DNA of 64,000 nucleotides from JAXDAY01 sp034679345 (GTDB lineage: Bacteria; Eisenbacteria; RBG-16-71-46; CAIMUX01; VGJL01), in assembly GCA_034679345.1 (NCBI GenBank), contig JAXDAY010000029.1, positions 62,001 through 126,000 of the forward strand, read 5' to 3'. A program made the position numbers and the translations under genes. Of this stretch, positions 16,427-25,406 are shown in pieces; position 1 is the stretch's first letter; each line of letters starts with the position of its first letter. The notes beneath the pieces are model-generated. The model had not been told where the DNA came from and did not search any database. It was given only the letters and a program-made list of their open reading frames with translations.

Positions 16427-18520
16427 ATGGCGCATCGCTTCGCCATTGAGATCGGTGGACGAACCTTCGAGATCGAGACCGGCCGGGTCGCCAAGCAGGC
16501 GTCCGGGGCCGCGTGGGTCCGGTACGGCGACACAGTCGTGCTGTGCACAGTGGTGGGCGCGAAGGAAGCCGCCGTGGAGCGCGATTTCTTTCCCCTTGTC
16601 GTGGACTATCGCGAGAAGCAGTACGCTGCGGGGAGGATCCCGGGTGGATTCTTCAAGCGCGAAGGACGGCCGAACGAGAAGGAGATCCTCTCCTCCCGCC
16701 TGATCGATCGCTCGATCCGACCCCTCTTCGACAAGGACTTCCGATTCGAGGTGCAGGTCCAGGCGGATGTCCTCTCCTCGGATCAGCAGAATGACGCCGA
16801 CGTGTTGGCGCTCGTGGGAGTCTCGACGGCGCTCATGCTCTCCGACATTCCGTTCGGGGGGCCGATCGCGGCGGTTCGGATCGGCAAGATCGACGGCCGT
16901 CTGGTGGTCAACCCCACGAGCGAGGAACTCGACGACAGCACGATGGACATCGTCGTCGCCGGCACCGAGGACAGCCTCACGATGGTGGAGGGCAAGGGGC
17001 TCGAGGTCTCCGAGGCCGAGCTGCTCGAGGCTTTCCGCCTTGCCCACGAGCAGGTACGCGAGCTGATCCAGCTCCAGAAGCGGCTTGTCGAGGCTGCGGG
17101 TCGAGCCAAGCGCGCAATCCCCCGCAAGGAGATTCCCGCGGCGCTGGCGCAGGGGCTCAGCGACGCCTTCAGCGCGCGCGTCCGGGATGTGATCTCGATT
17201 CCCGGCAAGGAGCGGCGCGAGGAGGCGATGTCGATGCTCCGCAACGAGGCGGTGGAGAAGTTCCTCCCCGAGCACCCGGAGTCGGAGAAGATGATCCGGG
17301 GCATCCTCGACTCGATGGAGCGCGCGCACCTCCGGGCGATGATCCTGGACGAGAATCGCCGGGCCGACGGGCGCAAGCCCGAGGAGATCCGGCCGATCAC
17401 CTGCGAAGTGGGCGTTCTTCCGCGAACCCACGGCTCGGCCATCTTCACACGGGGCCAGACCCAGGCCCTCGTCGTCGCCACGCTGGGCACATCCACGGAT
17501 GAGCAGAAGATCGAGGAGCTGATGGGCCAGTCCTGGAAGACCTTCATGCTCCACTACAACTTCCCGCCCTTCAGCGTCGGCGAGGTCCGTCCCAACCGAG
17601 GTCCGGGTCGCCGCGAGATCGGCCATGGCGCCCTCGCGGAGCGGGCCTTATCGGCGGTCATCCCCTCGAACGACTCCTTCCCCTACACCGTCCGCGTCGT
17701 CTCGGACATCCTCGAGTCGAACGGCTCGAGCTCGATGGCGACCGTCTGCGGCGGGAGTCTCGCGTTGATGGACGCCGGCGTGCCGGTCAAGTCGGCGGTG
17801 GCGGGGATCGCGATGGGCCTCATCAAGGAAGGCGAGAAGGTGGTCGTTCTCTCCGACATCCTCGGCGTCGAGGATCACCTCGGCGACATGGACTTCAAGG
17901 TGACCGGAACTGCCGAGGGCGTGACCGCGATCCAGATGGACAACAAGGTCGGCGGGCTCGACATGGCGATCCTCCAGGCGGCGCTCGAGCAGGCCCGGGC
18001 AGGCCGGCTGCACATCCTGGGCATCATGAAGGAAACCCTGCCCGAACCGCGTCCTGAGATGTCCCCATACGCCCCGAGGATCTTCGTGATCCAGATCAAT
18101 CCCGAGAAGATCCGCGACGTCATCGGACCGGGCGGGAAGATGATCAAGAAGATCACCGACGAGACGGGATCGACCATCGACATCGACGATTCGGGCCAGA
18201 TCAAGATCGCCTGCATCGACGCCGACGCGGCGCAGCGCGCGATCGACATGATCCGCAGCATCACCGAGGATCCGGAGATCGGCCAGATTTACAGGGGCAA
18301 GGTCCGCCGGATCGTCAACTTCGGAGCGTTCGTGGAGATCCTCCCGGGCCGGGACGGATTGATCCACATCTCGGAGCTGGAGAACCGCCGCGTCGCGCGG
18401 GTGGAGGATGTCCTCCAGGAGGGGGACCTCGTCCTCGTGAAGGTGATCGGCATCGACGAGGAGGGGAAGATCAAGCTCTCCCGCAAAGCCGCCCTTCCCG
18501 CAGTGAGCGGCAAGGCCTAG
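16427..18520 (+). CDS. pnp: Polyribonucleotide nucleotidyltransferase (PNPase)
   Basis: A phosphorolytic 3'-to-5' exoribonuclease of about 697 residues. It has two RNase PH domains, the first from AIEIGGRTFEIETGRVAKQA and the second with FTRGQTQALVVATLG and NFPPFSVGEVRPNRGPGRREIGHG. An alpha-helical linker separates them. The C-terminus has KH (IRDVIGPGGKMIKKI) and S1 (GKVRRIVNFGAFVEILPGRDGLIHISEL) domains. The ATG at 16427 lies nine bases after GAGGAG; the GTG at 16421 is too close to it. The 94-bp gap after rpsO has no clear terminator, so readthrough is likely. Confidence 0.96.
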   Translation: MAHRFAIEIGGRTFEIETGRVAKQASGAAWVRYGDTVVLCTVVGAKEAAVERDFFPLVVDYREKQYAAGRIPGGFFKREGRPNEKEILSSRLIDRSIRPLFDKDFRFEVQVQADVLSSDQQNDADVLALVGVSTALMLSDIPFGGPIAAVRIGKIDGRLVVNPTSEELDDSTMDIVVAGTEDSLTMVEGKGLEVSEAELLEAFRLAHEQVRELIQLQKRLVEAAGRAKRAIPRKEIPAALAQGLSDAFSARVRDVISIPGKERREEAMSMLRNEAVEKFLPEHPESEKMIRGILDSMERAHLRAMILDENRRADGRKPEEIRPITCEVGVLPRTHGSAIFTRGQTQALVVATLGTSTDEQKIEELMGQSWKTFMLHYNFPPFSVGEVRPNRGPGRREIGHGALAERALSAVIPSNDSFPYTVRVVSDILESNGSSSMATVCGGSLALMDAGVPVKSAVAGIAMGLIKEGEKVVVLSDILGVEDHLGDMDFKVTGTAEGVTAIQMDNKVGGLDMAILQAALEQARAGRLHILGIMKETLPEPRPEMSPYAPRIFVIQINPEKIRDVIGPGGKMIKKITDETGSTIDIDDSGQIKIACIDADAAQRAIDMIRSITEDPEIGQIYRGKVRRIVNFGAFVEILPGRDGLIHISELENRRVARVEDVLQEGDLVLVKVIGIDEEGKIKLSRKAALPAVSGKA

Positions 18521-18541
18521 GCCCTTCGGGGGGCGATCCGA

Positions 18542-19858
18542 TTGGCGAGAAGTCGACCCCTTCGATTCGTCCGCAATCTGGACCGGGTCCGCCCGATCGA
18601 GAATGTCCGCAAGGCGGTCCTTCCGTCGGGGCTCACCGTCGTCGTGGAGGAGGTCCCGGAGGTCCGGAGCCTCTCCATCGGCGTCTGGGTCCTCACAGGA
18701 TCGCGGGATGAGCCCGAGGAGCTCGCGGGCATCTCCCACTTCATCGAGCATATGCTCTTCAAGGGAACGCGCCGACGTTCGGCCCTCGAGATCGCCAAAC
18801 GCAGCGAGTCGATCGGCGGGCAGTTCGACGCGTTCACCTCGCGCGAGCATGCCTGCTACTACGCCCGAGTCTTCCAGGAGCACCTGGAGATCGCCATGGA
18901 GATCCTCGGCGACCTGGTGAGGTCCCCCCGGTTCGAGCGCGCGATGATCGACTCCGAGCGCGGCGTGGTCTACGAGGAGATCGAGAGCTACGACAACACG
19001 CCGGAGGATCAGGCCCATGATCGGATCGCGGAGATGGTATGGCCGGACCATCCCCTTGGCCGGCCGATCCTCGGCAATCGGGCAACGATCGAGCGTTTCT
19101 CGAGCAGCGTGCTGCGCGAGTATCACCGGCGGCACTATATAGCCCCGAACGTGGTCGTCGCCGCATCAGGCCACGTCACATTCGACGCCGTCGTCGAGCT
19201 CGCGGGGCGGTATCTTCGCCTGCCCGGCGGAGAGCAGCCCAACGGCCACTTCGCCATGCCCCGATTCCGCTCGAGGGTGATGGCGGTCGAGCGAGACCTG
19301 AGCCAGGCCTGCCTCGCGCTCGCGGGCCGGGGGCCTTCGTACCGGGACGAGGATCGGCACGCGCTCGCGATCGTCAACATGGTTCTCGGGGCGGGGATCA
19401 GCTCCCGGCTGTTCCGCAAGATCCGCGAGGACGAGGGGCTCGCCTACACCGTCTATTCCTTCCTCGACTCGCTCCGCGACACGGGTCTCTTCGGCGTCTT
19501 CCTGGGAGTCGCGCCCGAGAACGCGCGCCGCGCGCTCGACCTCGCCTGCCGCGAGATTCGCCGCCTGAAGCGAGACGGGATCCGGCGCTGGGAGCTCGAG
19601 AGCGCCAAGGCGCAGCTCCTGATGTCCCACTTCCTCGGGTACGAGAGCACATACGAGCGGATGAACCGGATCGCCTTGAGCGAGATCGGCTACGGCCGCC
19701 AGGCGTCCCTCGAACAAGTCGCCAACCGTATCCAGAGGGTCGATCGCGACGAGGCGCAGGAAGCGATGGAACGCATCCTCGTGCCGCGGCGCTTCTCCCT
19801 GCTCTACCTCGGACCCGCCGGACCCCGGGTCTTCCGATCCGGCGACTGGGACTTCTGA
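18542..19858 (+). CDS. M16 family zinc peptidase (pitrilysin/processing-peptidase type)
   Basis: A 438-residue single M16 unit with an intact inverted zinc motif, H66-F-I-E69-H70, and the downstream acidic ligand region ERGVVYEEIESYDNTPED. The C-terminal half has the family R/Y substrate motif region (LFRKIREDEGLAYTVYSF). Stand-alone M16 proteins encoded just after pnp are common in many bacteria (the YmxG-type genes). The substrate is unknown. There is no signal peptide, so it is probably cytoplasmic. Start TTG follows a run of Gs, 21 bp after pnp; dut begins directly after the stop. Confidence 0.88.
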   Translation: MARSRPLRFVRNLDRVRPIENVRKAVLPSGLTVVVEEVPEVRSLSIGVWVLTGSRDEPEELAGISHFIEHMLFKGTRRRSALEIAKRSESIGGQFDAFTSREHACYYARVFQEHLEIAMEILGDLVRSPRFERAMIDSERGVVYEEIESYDNTPEDQAHDRIAEMVWPDHPLGRPILGNRATIERFSSSVLREYHRRHYIAPNVVVAASGHVTFDAVVELAGRYLRLPGGEQPNGHFAMPRFRSRVMAVERDLSQACLALAGRGPSYRDEDRHALAIVNMVLGAGISSRLFRKIREDEGLAYTVYSFLDSLRDTGLFGVFLGVAPENARRALDLACREIRRLKRDGIRRWELESAKAQLLMSHFLGYESTYERMNRIALSEIGYGRQASLEQVANRIQRVDRDEAQEAMERILVPRRFSLLYLGPAGPRVFRSGDWDF

Positions 19859-20359
19859 TTGGACGCCCCGCGATCGCGCCCGCGCCTCTCGCAGCCGCTG
19901 GTCCGCGTGAGCCGGGTGCGCCCCAAGGCGCGCCTGCCGAAGAAGATGTCGGACGGGGCAAGCGGCTGGGATCTCTCGGCCTGCCTCGATGAGCCGATCG
20001 CTCTTGAACCTGGACGCTGGTCGGTTGTACCAACTGGCATTGCGCTGGAGATCCCGGCCGGCCTCGAAGGGCAGGTCCGCGCCCGAAGCGGACTGGCGGC
20101 TCGAAACGGAATCGGGCTTCTGAACGCGCCCGGAACGGTCGATTCGGACTATCGAGGGGAGGTCTGCGTGATCCTGATGAACTGGGGAATCGAGCCGTTC
20201 ACGATCCGCCATCACGATCGGATCGCGCAGCTGGTCTTCGCGCGCGTCGAATCGGTGCGCCTGCGCTGGGCCGAAGGCCTCGGCGCGACGGCGCGCGGGG
20301 ACGGAGGGTTCGGGCACACGGGAGTCGGATCGAGAAAGAGGCGCCGGGGATCGCAGTGA
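19859..20359 (+). CDS. dut: dUTP diphosphatase (dUTPase)
   Basis: Hydrolyses dUTP to dUMP, keeping uracil out of DNA and supplying the dTMP precursor. The trimeric-dUTPase motifs are all present: ARLPKKMSDGASGWDL (I), VRARSGLAARNGIGLLNAPG (II), VDSDYRGEVCVILMN (III), DRIAQLVF (IV) and the C-terminal GGFGHTG (V), the last usually GGFGSTG. The 166-residue length includes a short N-terminal extension. It starts with TTG immediately after the M16 stop, and its stop overlaps the next gene (GTGA). Confidence 0.93.
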   Translation: MDAPRSRPRLSQPLVRVSRVRPKARLPKKMSDGASGWDLSACLDEPIALEPGRWSVVPTGIALEIPAGLEGQVRARSGLAARNGIGLLNAPGTVDSDYRGEVCVILMNWGIEPFTIRHHDRIAQLVFARVESVRLRWAEGLGATARGDGGFGHTGVGSRKRRRGSQ

Positions 20360-21216
20360 GACTCATCGCGATCGTCTGGGTCCTGGCTCTCTCGATGCCC
20401 TGGATCGTCTCGGCGGACCCGGAAGCGGGCGAGCGACCCGACTCGGGCGAGGCGCTGCTCCTCGGGCTCGACGGCGGGGAGGACCCCCTGGAGATCATCG
20501 ACGCCGAGACGCGGGCGTCGAGGCAGAGGAGCGGGGATCTGCCCGGGCAGAGCCCCTCGATCCGCGTCGGCGAGAAGCTCACATTCTCGATCCGTTACGG
20601 CGTGATCCGCGCGGGCGAGGCGACGATGCAGATCGCGGCGATCGAGGACGCCTACGGGCATCCAAGCTACCACGTCGTGACGACCGCGAAGAGCAACTCC
20701 TTCTTCGATACCGTCTACAAGGTGCGGGACCGCGTGGAGTCGTGGATGGACAAGGACTATCTCTTCAGCCGGAGATTCCGCAAGCAGCTTCGTGAAGGAA
20801 GCTATCGCGCGACGCAGGACATCGAGATGGACCAGACGCTTCGGATGGCGCGCTACCAGGACGGCCGGGTCTTCGAGTTCCTCGCGGGGGCGCACGATGT
20901 CCTCTCGGCGTTCTACTACGTCCGGACTCTCGAGCTCGAGCCTGGGAAGGAACACTGGCTGGAGATGCACGCCGATCGGAAGAACTATCCGTTGAAGGTC
21001 AATGTCCACGGCCGGGAGAGGGTCGACACGCCCGCGGGAAAGTTCGACACGATCGTCGTCGAGCCGATGCTTCGCACGCCGGGGCTCTTCAAGCAGGAAG
21101 GCTCGCTCACGATCTGGCTCACCGACGACGAACGCAGGATGCCGGTGCTGATGAAGAGCAAGATCTCCGTCGGCTCGATCAGCGTGGTCCTGACCGACTA
21201 CGAGAGGCCCGAATGA
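20356..21216 (+). CDS. DUF3108 family periplasmic protein
   Basis: A 286-residue exported protein with a signal peptide ending near WIVSA. An acidic linker of about 50 residues precedes the DUF3108 domain: VGEKLTFSIRYGVIRAGEATMQ, YHVVTTAKSNSFFDTVYKVRDRVESWMD, FEFLAGAHDVLSAFYYVRTLE and a final YPLKVNVHGRERVDTPAGKFDTI followed by MPVLMKSKISVGSISVVLTDY. The fold is predicted to be beta-rich and periplasmic; the molecular function is not known to me. It starts with GTG overlapping the dut stop, so it belongs to the same transcript. Confidence 0.75.
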   Translation: MRLIAIVWVLALSMPWIVSADPEAGERPDSGEALLLGLDGGEDPLEIIDAETRASRQRSGDLPGQSPSIRVGEKLTFSIRYGVIRAGEATMQIAAIEDAYGHPSYHVVTTAKSNSFFDTVYKVRDRVESWMDKDYLFSRRFRKQLREGSYRATQDIEMDQTLRMARYQDGRVFEFLAGAHDVLSAFYYVRTLELEPGKEHWLEMHADRKNYPLKVNVHGRERVDTPAGKFDTIVVEPMLRTPGLFKQEGSLTIWLTDDERRMPVLMKSKISVGSISVVLTDYERPE

Positions 21217-22184
21217 GCCGGCATCCTGAGGTCGATCTGCGCAAGATCCGCACCGTGAGCGTGATGAAGCGCCGGAGCAAGGTCGATTCCACCCAGCTCT
21301 ACTCGCCACCCCGGGATCCGAGAAGCTTCGGCGCGTTCTGGGAATCGATGCCTCCGCTGCTCGGAGCGGAGGACTTGCGCAACCTCGTCGATCGCATCGT
21401 CGATTCGAGGCGCCGCAACCGCCCCGTCATCGCCCTTTGCGGCGCCCACGTGGTCAAGACGGGGATGGGTCCGGGTCTCATCGACTGGATGGAGAGGGGT
21501 CTTCTGACCGGTCTCGCCATGCACGGCGCCGGCTCGGTCCATGACGTGGAGATCGGGCTCTTCGGCCGGACCTCGGAGGATGTCGCCGAGGAACTCCACG
21601 CGGGCCGATTCGGCATGGCGCGGGAGACGGCCGCCTTCCTGAACGCCGCGGCGCGCGAGGCGGCCGATCGGGGCGAGGGGCTGGGAGAAGCGATCGGACG
21701 GCTCATGCTTGCCGCGGATCGAAAGTGTCGCCGCCGCTCGATGCTGGCCGCGATGAGCCATCTCGGCCTACCGGCCACGATCCACGTCGCGATCGGAACC
21801 GACATTCACCACCAGCATCCCGACTTCGACGGCGCGGCGGCGGGAGAGTCCTCCGCGCGCGACTTCCGCATCCTCGCATCCGAGCTCATGCGCCTGCGAG
21901 GCGGAACGGTCCTGAACCTCGGCTCGGCCGTCGTGCTGCCGGAGGTCTTCCTGAAGGCATACTCCGTGGCACGGAATCTCGGTGGCGCCGGGCAGCCCTT
22001 CACGACCGCCGTCTTCGACTTCCAGCGGCACTACCGCCCGATGGAAAATGTCGCGCGCCGGCCGACCCTCCATGGGGGTCGGGGGTACTATATCGTTGGA
22101 CACCACGAAATTCTTCTGCCGATGCTCTTCCAGGCCGTGCGATTGCGGATGAGCGGCGACGGCGCCGGGCGGCGAGGCGCGTGA
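21213..22184 (+). CDS. Conserved protein of unknown function, deoxyhypusine-synthase-like pattern
   Basis: A 323-residue cytoplasmic protein. The clearest segment is PVIALCGAHVVKTGMGPGLI followed by MERGLLTGLAMHGAGSVHD and VEIGLFGRTSEDVAEELHAG. The alternation of hydrophobic strands with GxG turns looks like the Rossmann-type NAD-binding core of deoxyhypusine synthase (compare its region ending VTTAGGVEEDL). A second conserved part reads HVAIGTDIHHQHPDFDGAAAGESSARDF. Deoxyhypusine synthase itself would be out of place here, so a related NAD- or metal-dependent enzyme is more likely. The gene overlaps the DUF3108 stop by ATGA and closes the long housekeeping block. Function is not assigned. 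Confidence 0.5.
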   Translation: MSRHPEVDLRKIRTVSVMKRRSKVDSTQLYSPPRDPRSFGAFWESMPPLLGAEDLRNLVDRIVDSRRRNRPVIALCGAHVVKTGMGPGLIDWMERGLLTGLAMHGAGSVHDVEIGLFGRTSEDVAEELHAGRFGMARETAAFLNAAAREAADRGEGLGEAIGRLMLAADRKCRRRSMLAAMSHLGLPATIHVAIGTDIHHQHPDFDGAAAGESSARDFRILASELMRLRGGTVLNLGSAVVLPEVFLKAYSVARNLGGAGQPFTTAVFDFQRHYRPMENVARRPTLHGGRGYYIVGHHEILLPMLFQAVRLRMSGDGAGRRGA

Positions 22185-22248
22185 TAATCTGCTAATCGCG
22201 GCCCGGAGCAGATCCGATAGTTGCTTTGAGAGCCCTTCAGGGGTCGCG

Positions 22249-22277
22249 TTGACGGGTGTATGAGGCGGTGTTAGTCT
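22249..22277 (+). promoter_or_regulatory. Candidate promoter of the exopolysaccharide locus
   Basis: TTGACG (22249-22254), a 17-bp spacer and TAGTCT (22272-22277) stand before the export lipoprotein gene. The -35 is good and the -10 only fair. It falls exactly where the gene content changes from housekeeping to polysaccharide genes. Confidence 0.4.
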
Positions 22278-22385
22278 TGCGACTCTGGTGCTTTGAGCCG
22301 GCGAGCGATCATGGAGGATCGCTCTGACCAGGGAACGGAGATGGTGGGTACGGAAACCAGTGCTCCCAGGGACGGTGACAGTCGG

Positions 22386-23153
22386 ATGCTCGAAGGGTCG
22401 CGCAGATTCGTCGGTATCCTCTCGGCATTGATCTTCCTGGCAGGCTGTGGAGGCGGCTCGCCTCCGGCGCCGCCGCCTGCGCCCCCCGCATACACGGCCT
22501 CGATGTCCCAGGCGGCCGCGATGCAGGCCGAGGTGGACACCTACAGGCTGGCGGTCTACGACGAACTTCTATTGACGGTTCTGGGCGCGCCGGAACTATC
22601 TGGCCCCACAAGGGTCCTTCCCGACGGCACGATATCGATCCCGGGCGTGGGGTCGATCTTCGTCCTCGGATCGACGCTGCCGGAGGTGACCGACCAGGTC
22701 GAGACGTCACTCTCCACGATTCTGAGATTCCCGGAGGCGAGCCTTGCCGTTTCCAACTTCGGGGCGAGGCGCATCTTCGTGATGGGCGAGGTCGGCGTGC
22801 CCGGGGACCACGAGTACCACCGCGGAATGACGGCACTGGCGGCGATCGCGGAGGCGGGGGGATTCAACAACAACGCGAAGCGCTCGAGCGTCATCGTCCT
22901 GCGCAGGCTCGGCCCGAGCGAGGCTGTCGCGTTTCGGGTCGACCTCAGGGGACCCCTGAAGGGGAAGGACCTCGACAAGGACCTCCCGGTCCGCCCCTTC
23001 GACGTGATCTATGTGCCGAAGACCTTCATCGCGAGCGTCAATGTCTTCATGGACCAGTACGTCCGCCAGATGACGCCGCCGTTCACGCTCTACATCGAAG
23101 GGTGGAACGCATTCAATATCGATGAAACCAGCGTCCGGTTCATCACTCGCTGA
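22386..23153 (+). CDS. Polysaccharide export lipoprotein (Wza/KpsD-like)
   Basis: An outer-membrane export protein for capsule or exopolysaccharide. From the chosen ATG at 22386 the protein begins MLEGSRRFVGILSALIFLAGC, a lipoprotein signal with Cys21. A short Pro/Ala linker precedes the Poly_export domain (YRLAVYDELLLTVLGAPELS, RVLPDGTISIPGVGSIFVLG) and one SLBB-type domain (ARRIFVMGEVGVPGDHEYHRGM). About 255 residues means only one SLBB repeat, shorter than E. coli Wza. The open frame reaches 22293, but that start would bury the signal. The GumC-like gene follows at 12 bp, the usual pairing. Confidence 0.85.
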   Translation: MLEGSRRFVGILSALIFLAGCGGGSPPAPPPAPPAYTASMSQAAAMQAEVDTYRLAVYDELLLTVLGAPELSGPTRVLPDGTISIPGVGSIFVLGSTLPEVTDQVETSLSTILRFPEASLAVSNFGARRIFVMGEVGVPGDHEYHRGMTALAAIAEAGGFNNNAKRSSVIVLRRLGPSEAVAFRVDLRGPLKGKDLDKDLPVRPFDVIYVPKTFIASVNVFMDQYVRQMTPPFTLYIEGWNAFNIDETSVRFITR

Positions 23154-23165
23154 GGTGCACGTCGA

Positions 23166-24533
23166 ATGAGCGAGACTGGATTCGAATCGAGATCGACCAC
23201 AGTTCGGGACTTCCTATCGGTCGTCTTTCGGCGCAAGGCCATCATCCTGACCGTGCTTCTCGCGGCGATCCTCAGCGTCATCCTCCTCAACATGACGACT
23301 CCGGCGACCTACTCATCGACGGCGCGCATGCTCGTGAACCGGGGGGAGCCCGAGAGCGTCTTCAACACGCGCACGAAACTCCTCTCCTGGGAAGAGGAGC
23401 TGAACTCCGAGATGGAGGTCATCGCCAGCTCGACGATCGCCGAGCGGGCGCAGCGTTTCATCAACGAGGCCAAGGCGGTCAACAGCAAGGGCGAGCCGAT
23501 CAAGGTCGATCCCATGAAGATCTCGACGACCACCACCGGCAAGGCGAGCGTCCTGATCGTCACGTACCGGACGGGCGATCCGATCGAGGCGCGCGAGGCG
23601 CTCCGGGCCGTCATCCGCTCCTACATGGAGTGGCGGGCGCAGGAACGCAGCCTGCCGATCGTCGACGGCTTCTTCCAGGAGGAGCTCGAGTCGCTCCGGG
23701 ACCAGCTCTCCCAGTGGGAGCAGCGCCGGGCCGAGTTCATGACGGCGGAGAGGATCGTCAGCATCCCCTCGGAGCGGGAGAGCCTCCTGCGGCAGAGAGA
23801 AGGTGTCGCCTCGCAGTTGACGGCCGCGCGGACCCGTCTGGCCGACTACGCGGCGCGCCTGGAGGCCGTGGAGACCCTTCAGCAGGAGAGGCGGCTCGAC
23901 CCCGATGTCGAGATCTTCGGGATGGGCGATGCGGATTTCGACGACGAGGGACTCCTCTTCAACCTCCGCAAGGAGCTCAACACGCGGCGGGCGGACTACT
24001 ACCAGGTGCGGGGGCGATATACGGACGATCATCCCAACGTCAAGGCGGCGAAGGAGCTCGTGGACGATCTCGAGGGCCAGCTCGACAGGGAGACGGAGAA
24101 CTACGGACGCTTCCTGGACGCCCGGATCTCCGTGGCCCAAGCGCGCGTGAACTCCCTTGCGGCCTCGCTCGCGAGAATCGACGAGATGCTCAACTCTCTT
24201 CCCGACAAAGAGGCGCGTCTATCCGACTATGACCGGATCATTGCGGCTCTCCGAACGGATCACGAGACGCTCGTCGAGCGACAGGTGGCCGCGAAGGTCG
24301 AGAGCACCGGCCGTCCGGAGTGGCGCGTCATCCTCCTGCAGCCGGCATCGCCCTCGGAGAGGGAGAGGACCCGAGATTTCGTGCGCATGGCCCTGGTTCC
24401 GCTCTTCGCGCTGCTGATCGGCCTGGCGCTCGCCTTTGTATTGGACGGCTACGACCACTCCATCAAGGACGCCGCCGAGGCGGAGGCGCACTTGAAGGTG
24501 CCCGTCCTCGGCTCCGTCTCGAAGCTGCGCTAG
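23166..24533 (+). CDS. GumC/Wzz-type polysaccharide co-polymerase
   Basis: A 455-residue inner-membrane protein with a Wzz domain: cytoplasmic N-terminus (TTVRDFLSVVFRRKAIILTV), helix 1 near residues 26-44, a long periplasmic coiled coil (roughly 160-390, rich in Arg/Glu heptads), and helix 2 near 415-432 preceded by a Pro-rich motif (ILLQPASPSERERTRDF). It controls chain length and bridges the polymerase to the export lipoprotein. It ends shortly after helix 2 and has no fused kinase domain; the separate CpsD-like gene at 25403 would be its partner. Confidence 0.85.
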   Translation: MSETGFESRSTTVRDFLSVVFRRKAIILTVLLAAILSVILLNMTTPATYSSTARMLVNRGEPESVFNTRTKLLSWEEELNSEMEVIASSTIAERAQRFINEAKAVNSKGEPIKVDPMKISTTTTGKASVLIVTYRTGDPIEAREALRAVIRSYMEWRAQERSLPIVDGFFQEELESLRDQLSQWEQRRAEFMTAERIVSIPSERESLLRQREGVASQLTAARTRLADYAARLEAVETLQQERRLDPDVEIFGMGDADFDDEGLLFNLRKELNTRRADYYQVRGRYTDDHPNVKAAKELVDDLEGQLDRETENYGRFLDARISVAQARVNSLAASLARIDEMLNSLPDKEARLSDYDRIIAALRTDHETLVERQVAAKVESTGRPEWRVILLQPASPSERERTRDFVRMALVPLFALLIGLALAFVLDGYDHSIKDAAEAEAHLKVPVLGSVSKLR

Positions 24534-24542
24534 GACGACTCG

Positions 24543-25406
24543 ATGTACGAGGAGTACTTCGGCTTCGAGGAAGCTCCTTTCCAGATCACGCCGGATCCGC
24601 GCTTTCTGTTCGTGACCCGTTCCCACCGCGACGCGATGGCCTATCTGACCTACGCGATCCGCGAGCGGAAGGGAATCGCCGTGCTCACCGGAGAGGTGGG
24701 CGTGGGCAAGACCCTGATGGTCCGAACCCTCCTCGACCAGCTGCCGCCGGAGGTGGAGACGGCCGTCGTGATGAACGCGCGGCTCACCTTCAAGCAGCTG
24801 CTCTACCTGGCGCTGCTCGACTTCGGCCTGCGTCCGACGGCGCGCACGAAGGTCGACCTCCTGCTCCAGCTGCAGTCGCATCTTCTGGGGCTTCGGGACC
24901 GGGGAGGGACGGCGCTGCTCGTCGTCGACGAGGCGCAGACCCTCTCCCCGGAGAGCCTGGAGGAGTTCCGCCTGCTCTCCAATCTCGAGACGAGCACGCA
25001 CAAGCTGCTCCAGATCCTCCTGGTGGGCCAGCCGGAGCTGAAGACGGTCCTGAGCCAGCACGCGCTGCGCCAGCTCCGGCAGAGGATCCCGGGCATCTGC
25101 GACCTCTCCCGGCTCCAGGCCGATAGCGTCGCGGAATACATCCGCCACCGCCTCCATGTCGCAAGCCGCGGGCGCTCCACGCATCTCTTCTCTCCGGAGG
25201 CGATCGCCGAGATCGCTCGCTATTCCGAGGGGATCCCGCGCCTGATCAACCAGGCCGCTGATCGCGCGCTCTTGGTCGCCTTCGCGCGCGGAGCCGATCG
25301 GATTGGGTTCGAGCACGTTCGTGAAGCCGTGCGGGAGCTCGATGAGGGGTATGTCGGTTCCTCTGCCGCCCCGATCGAGGATGCCCGCGTCGAGGGAGTG
25401 CGATGA
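24543..25406 (+). CDS. ExeA/GspA-type AAA ATPase of the exopolysaccharide locus
   Basis: A 287-residue ATPase with the family N-terminus MYEEYFGFEEAPFQITPDPR, Walker A GEVGVGKT at 50-57, Walker B VVDEA around 128-131, and a C-terminal helical lid (FSPEAIAEIARYSEGIPRLI). This is the ATPase found with exosortase-type (XrtA/PEP-CTERM) and related exopolysaccharide loci, and it also resembles GspA of type II secretion. There is no peptidoglycan-binding tail. It sits between the GumC-like and CpsD-like genes and overlaps the latter by ATGA. No exosortase gene is in the window. Confidence 0.82.
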   Translation: MYEEYFGFEEAPFQITPDPRFLFVTRSHRDAMAYLTYAIRERKGIAVLTGEVGVGKTLMVRTLLDQLPPEVETAVVMNARLTFKQLLYLALLDFGLRPTARTKVDLLLQLQSHLLGLRDRGGTALLVVDEAQTLSPESLEEFRLLSNLETSTHKLLQILLVGQPELKTVLSQHALRQLRQRIPGICDLSRLQADSVAEYIRHRLHVASRGRSTHLFSPEAIAEIARYSEGIPRLINQAADRALLVAFARGADRIGFEHVREAVRELDEGYVGSSAAPIEDARVEGVR

